This document shows, piece after piece, positions 57,068 to 64,000 of a stretch of 64,000 nt of DNA; within the stretch, counting starts at the first letter, position 1, and every line of letters starts with the position of its first letter. The notes under the pieces were generated by a model. It worked only from the letters and a program-made list of their open reading frames with translations. It was not told the DNA's origin and ran no database searches. Both the position numbers and the translations under genes were made by a program. Source of the DNA: Gammaproteobacteria bacterium (lineage in GTDB: Bacteria > Pseudomonadota > Gammaproteobacteria > JAJFKO01); NCBI GenBank assembly GCA_021773175.1, contig JAJFKO010000024.1:1-64000 (forward strand), written 5' to 3'.

Positions 57068-58087
57068 TTATTTTTCTGTCGTTTGCCTTGTAAAAACAAA
57101 CAGGAAAAATAATCCGATAAACACTTCTAAAAGTATCAGAAGGGCTAGTTGTGTGATTTTACCAATACCTATAGGTCTAACTGACATAATAAAATTGGAA
57201 CTAAATTTAGCTGATGATAAACTTGCAAGCTCTTGCTGATCAACTACCAACTGTTGCTTATATAACTTTATTTTTGCTTGAATACTTGTAAGGTTATTTT
57301 GTAAAAGAAAAGAGGTATCTCTTATATTAACAATAGATAAATCTTTTAACCGAATTGCGCTTGATGCTTGGAGCTGCTCTGAATAGATCTGCACTAACAT
57401 TTTCTCTGGTGCTTTTACTCCTGTCTCTGGATGACTTGAAGCACTTGAAGCACTTGACTCCGCAGATAGAGTACCAAGTTTTGTTAAGTTTTGCCGTTGA
57501 CGACTAACTACGGCAAGTTGCTTTTGCAAAGTATTCTGACTAGCTATTGCATCAGTGATAGTAAGCTTGGTATTTTGAATCTTCAATTTCAAATTATTTG
57601 CTAATGCATTATAATGTCCTTTTTCATCATTATTAAGCTCACCTAGAATATTAACGAAAACATTTTTATATAAAGGAAGATTTGCTATTGACGATTTTGC
57701 CGTTAACAATAAAGAACCGGGAGCATAACGCTTGACTGTTGCACTTTTAGTTAATGGAATACCTTTTGCGCTAACTCTAAAATTCAAAACGTCTTTATCC
57801 TTTTGATAAAGTCTTTCAATAATGTATGGTGAGAATACAAAGTTAATCTTTGCCATCGAGGTAACCACATCAAATAAATAATGCACCTTCCCCGTGCTTT
57901 TATAATTTGCCATCTCTACTTGTTGAATAATCTCATATCTACCAGGCATTAAAAAAATAATTATAGCCCCAACGACAAAAATAGTGAGGAAAGATATTAG
58001 AAATCTTTTATGGTACATTTTAAATGTGTGCCACATTTCATTTAATGTTATAATTCGAAAGTCTTGGTGTAGATTTGATGAAGACAT
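57068..58087 (-). CDS. Wzz-like chain-length determinant
   Basis: 339 aa with the two-helix Wzz topology: membrane segments near 31-50 (FLISFLTIFVVGAIIIFLMPG) and near 315-335 (LALLILLEVFIGLFFLFVF), joined by a periplasmic helical domain. LNEMWHTFKMYHKRF precedes the first segment, and a Pro-containing motif (SVRPIGIGK) precedes the second. No tyrosine-kinase domain is fused. First gene of the long minus-strand operon. Confidence 0.75.
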   Translation of the reverse strand: MSSSNLHQDFRIITLNEMWHTFKMYHKRFLISFLTIFVVGAIIIFLMPGRYEIIQQVEMANYKSTGKVHYLFDVVTSMAKINFVFSPYIIERLYQKDKDVLNFRVSAKGIPLTKSATVKRYAPGSLLLTAKSSIANLPLYKNVFVNILGELNNDEKGHYNALANNLKLKIQNTKLTITDAIASQNTLQKQLAVVSRQRQNLTKLGTLSAESSASSASSHPETGVKAPEKMLVQIYSEQLQASSAIRLKDLSIVNIRDTSFLLQNNLTSIQAKIKLYKQQLVVDQQELASLSSAKFSSNFIMSVRPIGIGKITQLALLILLEVFIGLFFLFVFTRQTTEK

Positions 58088-58564
58088 TAACTACCCTTAA
58101 TAAAAGTAAAAATATGAGCTAAGCATCTAGTCTCATTGCATTTGATGGATGACCCAAGTAGCCGTTTGCAAATCTACCAACCCCTAGTAAAATTCTATTC
58201 CGCTGGGCATCTTGAGTACGGTTAAAATTTGGGATAATAACAATCTGATATCAAATTGCAATAGCCAAATTAAGACCTTTTATAATATTAACTTACAATC
58301 TGTGATGTAAAATTATACAGATTTAAGTTTTCCGACTCTATATTTACGAAATTTCCACTCCCTTTTTATAGAGAATTAAACGTAGGAATGAGTCAGTACA
58401 AGAAGAATATATTTTAACCAACCAGATAGAAGGTGCATGTTTTGCCTAATATTATCCTCAACCAAGTACAAGGGAAAATACCAAGATTTATACATTGCAT
58501 CCGTCTACCATCATCGGTATATTGCACAACAAACTGATGAGTAACCATATTAAGTAGGACTACT
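58088..58564. other. Divergent Wzz-like/wecC intergenic region
   Basis: 477 bp containing the promoters of both polysaccharide units. Apart from a 26-codon Fic-like fragment (58372-58449) I see no gene. AGTAGGACT just before 58565 gives wecC its ribosome-binding site. Confidence 0.5.
58372..58449 (+). pseudogene. Possible remnant of a Fic-protein N-terminus
   Basis: Between two in-frame stops, one frame reads ESVQEEYILTNQIEGACFA. TNQIEG fits the inhibitory-helix pattern (S/T)xxxE(G/N) found in Fic_N-type proteins, where the helix usually reads S..IEG. It has no start codon and no downstream Fic core. Too short to be certain. Confidence 0.2.
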
Positions 58565-59779
58565 ATGGAAGCATTTCAAAAAGTTTGTGTTTTAGGTCTT
58601 GGTTATATAGGCCTACCAACAGCATCTCTACTCGCCACTAAAGGTTTTGACGTTCTTGGTGTTGATATCAGGCAAGATGTCGTTAATAAAATTAACTCTG
58701 GTGAAATTCATATAGTTGAACCCGGCTTGGATGTATTAGTCAGATCAGCCGTGAATTCTGGCAATTTAAAAGCTGCCCTCAAACCTGAGGAAGCAAATGT
58801 TTTTATTCTCGCGGTACCAACTCCTTTTGATATAGATAAAAAACCTGACCTTAGTTATATACGCAGCGCAACCGAAGCCGTTGCAAAAGTAGTAAAAAAT
58901 AATGATTTAGTGATTTTAGAATCAACATCTCCGGTGCGGACAACCGAGTTTGTTAATGATCATTTGCGTTCTTGCCGTCCTGATTTAGAACGTATCCATG
59001 TTGCGCACTGCCCCGAGCGAGTTATCCCAGGACGTGTATTACAAGAGCTCGTGGAAAATGATCGCGTGATTGGCGGCATTGATGACGCAGCAACTAAAAA
59101 AGCTGCTGAATTTTATAGTCACTTTGTTGCCGGCAAAATTCTAACAACCAATGCTAAAACGGCAGAAATGTGTAAACTCACTGAAAACTCATTTCGTGAC
59201 GTTAACATTGCATTTGCCAATGAGCTGTCATTGATCTGTGACAAACTTGATATCAATGTTTGGAAACTCATTGAGCTTGCCAATCATCATCCTCGTGTTA
59301 ATATTTTACAACCAGGACCTGGTGTTGGCGGTCACTGTATTGCGGTTGATCCATGGTTTATCGTAGCATCTTGTCCTGAGCACAGTAAGCTCATTCATAC
59401 TGCTCGATGCGTTAATGATGGTAAACCAAATTGGATTATTGAAAAAGTTAAAGAAAAGAGTAAAAGCTTTACCAAACCAACTATTGCTTGTTTTGGTGCA
59501 GCATTCAAACCTGACATTGATGACTTACGCGAATCACCTGCGCTTATTATTGCCTATGCAATTGCCGGAGAAGAACTTGGCGAAGTTATTGTTTGTGAAC
59601 CACATGTTGAAAGCATTGAAGGTTTAGAAAATACAAATATTGATGACGCATTAGAACGAGCTGATATTGTCTTACTTCTCGTTGCTCATAAAGAATTTAA
59701 AGAAATTCCTAAGAATAAATTCATTGATAAATACACAATCGATGCAACAGGTATTTTGTCAGGTAATAATAAGTTGTAG
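58565..59779 (+). CDS. wecC: UDP-N-acetyl-D-mannosamine dehydrogenase
   Basis: 404 aa, UDP-glucose/GDP-mannose dehydrogenase family. VLGLGYIGLPTASLLA (NAD site), FILAVPTPFD, HCPERVIPGRVLQELVENDRVIGG (WecC-type), AEMCKLTENSFRDVNIAFANE and GPGVGGHCIAVDPWF with the catalytic Cys are all present. It oxidises UDP-ManNAc to UDP-ManNAcA. It is immediately followed by wecB, which provides the substrate. Confidence 0.95.
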   Translation: MEAFQKVCVLGLGYIGLPTASLLATKGFDVLGVDIRQDVVNKINSGEIHIVEPGLDVLVRSAVNSGNLKAALKPEEANVFILAVPTPFDIDKKPDLSYIRSATEAVAKVVKNNDLVILESTSPVRTTEFVNDHLRSCRPDLERIHVAHCPERVIPGRVLQELVENDRVIGGIDDAATKKAAEFYSHFVAGKILTTNAKTAEMCKLTENSFRDVNIAFANELSLICDKLDINVWKLIELANHHPRVNILQPGPGVGGHCIAVDPWFIVASCPEHSKLIHTARCVNDGKPNWIIEKVKEKSKSFTKPTIACFGAAFKPDIDDLRESPALIIAYAIAGEELGEVIVCEPHVESIEGLENTNIDDALERADIVLLLVAHKEFKEIPKNKFIDKYTIDATGILSGNNKL

Positions 59780-59789
59780 GGAGCACAAC

Positions 59790-60977
59790 ATGAAAGTTCT
59801 ATCGGTATTTGGTACACGCCCTGAAGTTATTAAAATGGCGCCTGTCGTTAATGCTTTAAAAAGTGCAAACAACTTTGAGTCTAGAATCTGTGTCACCTCA
59901 CAACATAGAAGCATGCAAGATCAAATGTTAGAACTGTTTAACATTACAGCTGACTATGATCTAGATATCATGAGAAAAGATCAGAATTTATTTCATATTA
60001 CGACGGCAACACTTAATAATCTCAAACCTATTTTAGAAGACTTTGCACCAGACTTAGTTCTGGTACAAGGCGACACAACAACAACATTTGCGGCAAGTCT
60101 TGCAGCATCTTATTGCAAAATACCAGTTGCGCATATCGAAGCAGGCTTACGCTCCAATAATAAATTAAGTCCTTTTCCGGAAGAAATCAATCGCACTTTG
60201 GCCGGTCATCTTGCTACTTGGCATTTTGCACCGACTGAAAAGTCTAAACTTAACTTACTCAAAGAAAATATTTCACCAGATGCTGTTTTTGTAACAGGTA
60301 ATACCGTTATTGATGCTTTACTTTATATGAAAAAACATCTTAATCATGATGCCATTCAGCAGGAACTTCCAGAAAATATTTTTACACTTATTAATGATGC
60401 TAAACCTTATGTACTCATCACGGGCCATCGTCGTGAGAGCTTTGGTGATGGTTTTGAAAATATCTGTCAAGCTATTCGAGAGCTAGCTAAATTACACCCT
60501 GAGTGGCAGTTCATTTATCCCGTACATTTAAATCCAAATGTACAAAAACCAGTATTTGAGATTCTATCTAATCTTAAAAATGTGCATCTCATTGAGCCTA
60601 TCGGATATCAAAGTTTTGTATTTCTACTCAACCATTCAAAAATTGTGTTAACTGACTCTGGCGGTGTACAAGAGGAAGCGCCATCTCTTGGTAAGCCCGT
60701 GCTCGTTATGCGTGAAGTAACAGAGCGCACTGAAGGTGTAGATGCTGGGACAGCAAAATTGGTGGGTACTGATATCAATAACATTATTCATTCTACTAAT
60801 GAACTAATTAACAATTCTCAAATTTATAATGAAATGGCTAAAGCAATTAACCCTTATGGTGATGGCAACGCATCTTCTCGCATTATTGATCTGATTCGTT
60901 CTCTTAATAAAGATAAACGACCTCAAGATATACATAACCAAGTTAACACTCAACAAGATATTCCTGAAGTCGCATAA
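59790..60977 (+). CDS. wecB: UDP-N-acetylglucosamine 2-epimerase (non-hydrolysing)
   Basis: 395 aa from the ATG at 59790 with AGGGAGC upstream; a longer frame overlapping wecC is spurious. MKVLSVFGTRPEVIKMAPVV, VQGDTTTTFAASLAASY, VAHIEAGLRS, PFPEEINRT, TGHRRESFGDG and LTDSGGVQEEAP are the WecB signatures. It interconverts UDP-GlcNAc and UDP-ManNAc. The wecC-wecB pair makes the aminouronic-acid donor for the divergent assembly operon. Confidence 0.96.
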   Translation: MKVLSVFGTRPEVIKMAPVVNALKSANNFESRICVTSQHRSMQDQMLELFNITADYDLDIMRKDQNLFHITTATLNNLKPILEDFAPDLVLVQGDTTTTFAASLAASYCKIPVAHIEAGLRSNNKLSPFPEEINRTLAGHLATWHFAPTEKSKLNLLKENISPDAVFVTGNTVIDALLYMKKHLNHDAIQQELPENIFTLINDAKPYVLITGHRRESFGDGFENICQAIRELAKLHPEWQFIYPVHLNPNVQKPVFEILSNLKNVHLIEPIGYQSFVFLLNHSKIVLTDSGGVQEEAPSLGKPVLVMREVTERTEGVDAGTAKLVGTDINNIIHSTNELINNSQIYNEMAKAINPYGDGNASSRIIDLIRSLNKDKRPQDIHNQVNTQQDIPEVA

Positions 60978-61018
60978 ATCACGAACTTTCAGTAAAAAAC
61001 ACTCAGGACTTATGATTA

Positions 61019-62206
61019 TTATAAAATAAATAATAGCAATACTATTACCGATGCTACAATCAATGTTGCTATTGGTAACCATTGTTTAGATAAACTTAAC
61101 TTCAAACCGTCAACAGAATCCTTTCTTAATCGCCATGCCATTATCGCTGGCAAAATTCCAAATAAAATCACCACCATTAAGCCTGCATAATCTAATGCGA
61201 ATAAATATACTTTTGGATAAAACTCAGTAAATAATAATGGCGGTATTAGCATTAACGCAACTGATCGCAGCGGTGAGGATTTTTTCTTAACAAAAATGTC
61301 TGCTAATACGTGCTGTAAACTTACCGCAACACCAATAAACGATGTTGTAATCGCGCAGAAAGAAAAGATATCCGCTATTTTTGTAATGTGTACTATCTGT
61401 GTTTGCTGCGAAATAGTACTGGTTAAGCGTGTTACCGGGTTAACACTATTAAGAATCACTGAAAATTTTGCTAAATCAAGAGTACTTGATAATAGAGTTT
61501 GCCATAAAAGAAAAAGTATCAGTGGAATTAATGCGCCGATAATCAAAACATATTTGAGTTTACGATAGTCACTATTTAAATATTCTCTAATTGCAGGAAT
61601 GAGTGGTTGAAAAGTAAAGGCAATCACAACAATCGGTAATGCCATCCACCAACTTTCATTTAAATGAATCTGTTTAAGTTTATTGAGCTCCATATGAGGA
61701 AGCATTAAGCTCATGAGCACAACAATACTAACAATCAATCCGAAAGCAAGAATACGGTTAACGTTATCTGTAAAGGCGATACCCCAATATAAAATACCAG
61801 CAAAAATAACAGTGAAAATTATATTACCTTGTATTGATATAGTTTTAGGTACATGCATAGTCGTTAAAACAGCATGAACAATAGAGCCTGCTCCTGCAAT
61901 ATAAGACGCTAATAGTGCATAAAGAATTAATAATAAAAGAATCTTTGCAAACCATTTGCCATAACGCCCCAATGTTGCATTAGCCATTGTCGGGATATTG
62001 CTACCAGCAGGAAAATGTAAATTTACTTGTAACAACATGAATGCACTAAGTAATAGATATACAAAGCCTAATAACAAAATAAAAATAGCAGGAATAAAAC
62101 CATTGATTCCCGCTTCTAAGGGTAACGGAATCATGCCGCCCCCGATCACTGATCCACTTAGTAATATGATACTACCGAAAATACGACTCTTATTTGTTAG
62201 CTGCAT
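61019..62206 (-). CDS. Aromatic amino-acid permease, TyrP/Mtr-like
   Basis: 395 aa, about 11 hydrophobic segments of the HAAAP family. The opening IFGSIILLSGSVIGGGMIPLPLEAG is the family's substrate-helix signature, followed by AYVLLL-like helices and FSFCAITTSFIGVAVSLQHVLADIFV. Tyr or Trp uptake is expected. It is convergent with wecB. Tyrosine import would feed an arylpyruvate pathway such as the island's, but no regulatory link is visible. Confidence 0.85.
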   Translation of the reverse strand: MQLTNKSRIFGSIILLSGSVIGGGMIPLPLEAGINGFIPAIFILLLGFVYLLLSAFMLLQVNLHFPAGSNIPTMANATLGRYGKWFAKILLLLILYALLASYIAGAGSIVHAVLTTMHVPKTISIQGNIIFTVIFAGILYWGIAFTDNVNRILAFGLIVSIVVLMSLMLPHMELNKLKQIHLNESWWMALPIVVIAFTFQPLIPAIREYLNSDYRKLKYVLIIGALIPLILFLLWQTLLSSTLDLAKFSVILNSVNPVTRLTSTISQQTQIVHITKIADIFSFCAITTSFIGVAVSLQHVLADIFVKKKSSPLRSVALMLIPPLLFTEFYPKVYLFALDYAGLMVVILFGILPAIMAWRLRKDSVDGLKLSLSKQWLPIATLIVASVIVLLLFIL

Positions 62207-62340
62207 ACATCAACCGTTGATTTTATACTTAATTATAAGTGTTGAAAGTGATGTTACTCAATCTTTGAACGTCCTGTCAAAACAGTTTCACAACAGATCA
62301 ATGCTTGCTGACTTTAAGAATATGTGATAAATTATCGACC

Positions 62341-63150
62341 ATGATTGAAAAGCACCCATGTATTCAACATAGCCATCTAATTCAAGACTTATGTTTTCCT
62401 TTAAAGCGTCTTGGTATTGTCTTTTTTGGTTATACTACAACGACCGCAGAAGGAAAAAATATTTGTGTTGGCAGCGATCCGGATTATGGACGCCAATATT
62501 TAAATCGTTCTTATTACAATGCCGATGTTCATCATAGCTTTAATGACGTTGTTAGCAAACCTATTTATCTATTATGGGATAACGTTACTCAAACGAAACA
62601 CCAAATTGAGCTATATGACTTAGCCAAAGAATTTGGACACAGCCATACACTAACAATTATACAACAGCATGAAGATATTAATCATTGTTATCATTTCAGT
62701 GGTAGCAATAGTAATAATGCTATCAATCAAATTTATTTCCATCATCTTGATTACCTACATGCTTTTATTCACTATTTTAATGATAAGCTGAATTCTATTG
62801 CTGAATTACAAGAAATTTATGATTTTCAATTTACAGCCATTGACGATAAAGTAGATACAAACATTAATATACAAACACTAACTTCGATTCATGAGTTCGA
62901 TGACCTACAGCTTAACTTTAACAACGCCATCGCATTTAAGCGCCAACTTCATTTATTAACAAAAGAAGAATTACAATGTTTACATTGGTTACATAAAGGT
63001 AAATCTGCTGAACTCACTAGTCAAATCGTTGGTAAGTCGCGCAAAACTATTGAACGCCATATCGCAAATGCAAAAATAAAGTTACATTGCCATACCGCTT
63101 TTCAACTTGGTGAAAGAATTGCATTATCTGGTATTTCTGATTGGTTATAA
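62341..63150 (+). CDS. LuxR-type transcriptional regulator B
   Basis: 269 aa from the ATG at 62341; a TTG 36 nt upstream is less likely. The C-terminal helix-turn-helix reads LTKEELQCLHWLHKGKSAEL, TSQIVGKSRKTIERHIANAK, IKLHCHTAFQLGERI. The N-terminal half shares patterns with regulator A (DINHCYHFSG vs YIDIYHFAGD; YLHAFIHYFNDKL vs LLQRFILYFHDKA). The ligand or signal is unknown. Monocistronic, followed by a large palindrome. Confidence 0.8.
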   Translation: MIEKHPCIQHSHLIQDLCFPLKRLGIVFFGYTTTTAEGKNICVGSDPDYGRQYLNRSYYNADVHHSFNDVVSKPIYLLWDNVTQTKHQIELYDLAKEFGHSHTLTIIQQHEDINHCYHFSGSNSNNAINQIYFHHLDYLHAFIHYFNDKLNSIAELQEIYDFQFTAIDDKVDTNINIQTLTSIHEFDDLQLNFNNAIAFKRQLHLLTKEELQCLHWLHKGKSAELTSQIVGKSRKTIERHIANAKIKLHCHTAFQLGERIALSGISDWL

Positions 63151-63531
63151 GTTGCCTCGAAGGAAACCAGTACAACTCATCACCGTAGCCTTTATCATAA
63201 ATTTAATTTAAAAGATCGACTCTCTGGAATCATCAGCCCTCATGTATACACCCAACGTAGTTGAAGATGCGACTTTTGCCAACCATTAGCACATCATCTT
63301 CACAACAAGTTATACGGAAAAAATTGTTACATAGAATGACTATGTGCCGCATTTTTCCCTATAACTTGTTGCGAATCTAATGCACTACTGACAGCTAAAA
63401 GTCTCAAGCTTAGAAAGTATCTTATTTCAGTCGATCTCGCATCTTCAACTACGCTGGGTATATACTCGCCGCATTATAGATAAAAAACAATTTTCTTAAC
63501 TCAGATGAGAAGATAAATACAGAAATTGGAA
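63151..63531. other. Intergenic region between LuxR-type gene and rlmB
   Basis: 381 bp between convergent genes, with no open frame of note. More than half of it is the nested palindrome at 63245-63464. Confidence 0.7.
63245..63464. repeat. Large nested palindromic element
   Basis: Outer 28-bp arms (63245-63272 and 63437-63464) pair with two mismatches and contain GTAGTTGAAGATGCGA. Inside, CAACAAGTTATA (63303-63314) pairs perfectly with 63360-63371, and GACTTTT pairs with AAAAGTC. Transcribed, it would fold as a branched hairpin of about 220 nt. It is non-coding. Confidence 0.8.
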
Positions 63532-64000
63532 TTAAAGGCTTCGTTGACGTACCACTTCATAAAGACAAATACCCGTAGCAACAGAAACATTAAGGCTCTC
63601 AACATAGCCATTCATCGGCAATTGGAATAGTTCGTCACAATTTTCTCGAGTTAAACGTCGTAAGCCCTTACCTTCTGCTCCCAAAACTAATGCAACCGGA
63701 CCTTTATAATCGATATCATAAAGTGTCTTTTCGCCTTCAACGGCAGCACCATAAATCCAGATACCAAGATCTTGTAACGACTTAAGCGTTCTAGCCAGAT
63801 TAGTTACCGTATAAAGATTCACAGTTTCTGCAGCACCGCATGCGACTTTCTGTACTGTCGGTGTAATACCCACAGCGTTATCCTTCGGACAAATAACAGC
63901 ATGTACACCCGCAGCATCAGCACTACGCAGGCAAGCACCTAGATTATGCGGATCTTGCACGCCATCCAGGACGAGAACAAAAGCAGGCTCAGTTAACTGC
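63532..64000 (-). CDS. rlmB: 23S rRNA (guanosine-2'-O-)-methyltransferase RlmB (5' end beyond the right edge)
   Basis: About 155 C-terminal codons of a SpoU-family enzyme. [23 protein letters not shown] (motif 1), [13 protein letters not shown] (motif 2) and [21 protein letters not shown] (motif 3, knot) are complete. The frame is open to the last base of the window, so the N-terminal substrate-binding domain lies outside. It methylates G2251 of 23S rRNA, by family assignment. Confidence 0.93.
   Translation of the reverse strand, partial: QLTEPAFVLVLDGVQDPHNLGACLRSADAAGVHAVICPKDNAVGITPTVQKVACGAAETVNLYTVTNLARTLKSLQDLGIWIYGAAVEGEKTLYDIDYKGPVALVLGAEGKGLRRLTRENCDELFQLPMNGYVESLNVSVATGICLYEVVRQRSL

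Noticed and set aside
59667-59789. N-terminal extension of WecB overlapping wecC
   Set aside because: WecB homology begins at MKVLSVFGTRPE (59790), which has its own AGGGAGC ribosome-binding site.
61003-61020. CAGGACTTATGATTA near the permease stop as another MITE copy
   Set aside because: Only one end of about 12 bases matches; no inner arm or opposite end follows.

Overview
The window comes from an AT-rich gammaproteobacterial chromosome. Several classic gammaproteobacterial neighbourhoods are intact: rpsT divergent from murJ-ribF-ileS, lptFG divergent from pepA-holC-valS, and rpsF-rpsR-(membrane gene)-rplI. Degenerate Fic proteins, LuxR-type regulators with unrecognised sensor halves and a class I aldolase suggest a Legionellales/Coxiellaceae-like host. 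That placement is an inference, because no rRNA or tRNA gene is visible.

Layout. (a) 1-10265 is an accessory island. A minus-strand run reads sbnA-like, sbnB-like, DUF1015, hydroxy-acid oxidase, 4-hydroxymandelate synthase/HPPD-like, aminotransferase, then a DUF6356-PLP enzyme fusion that leaves the left edge. It combines a predicted L-2,3-diaminopropionate (Dap) module with a predicted (4-hydroxy)phenylglycine module. An EctD-like Fe/2-oxoglutarate oxygenase and a protein-kinase-like gene diverge from it behind a 9 x 9-bp tandem repeat. (b) 10292-11073 is a decayed IS5/IS903-type element between the island and ileS. (c) 11105-27140 is housekeeping: ileS, ribF, murJ, rpsT, lptF, lptG, pepA, holC and valS, plus an MFS transporter. 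It is interrupted at 16977-18009 by a duplicated cassette of a GRDP-like 'MWHTF' protein and two tiny Cys-containing peptides that are easily missed. (d) 27184-40998 is mixed: a VOC protein, two degenerate Fic-fold proteins, a lipoprotein, an MgtC-like protein, a LuxR-type regulator, class I aldolase, ComM, a YchJ-like protein, an ArnT-like transferase and an SNF transporter. (e) 41151-43484 is the rpsF operon. (f) 43555-60977 is a surface-polysaccharide locus: a long, tightly coupled minus-strand operon (Wzz-, Wzy- and Wzx-like proteins, two heparinase II/III-like proteins, glycosyltransferases, a dehydrogenase-Gfo/Idh fusion) divergent from wecC-wecB, which make UDP-ManNAcA. (g) 61019-64000 holds an aromatic amino-acid permease, a second LuxR-type regulator, a nested palindrome and the 3' part of rlmB.

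How the genes fit together. In the island, SbnA and SbnB homologues would convert O-phosphoserine plus glutamate to Dap. HmaS-, Hmo- and HpgT-like enzymes would convert an arylpyruvate to an arylglycine. Both are typical non-proteinogenic building blocks, but no NRPS or other assembly enzyme is inside the window, so the product is unknown. In the polysaccharide locus, WecB/WecC supply an aminouronic acid, and Wzx/Wzy/Wzz-type proteins export and polymerise the repeat unit. No initiating sugar-phosphate transferase is present.

Intergenic space carries at least three palindromic element types: a CAGGACTTACG-ended MITE-like family (21804-21877, 21988-22112, 41005-41145), a TATACCCGTC-ended inverted repeat (32230-32393) and a large nested palindrome (63245-63464).
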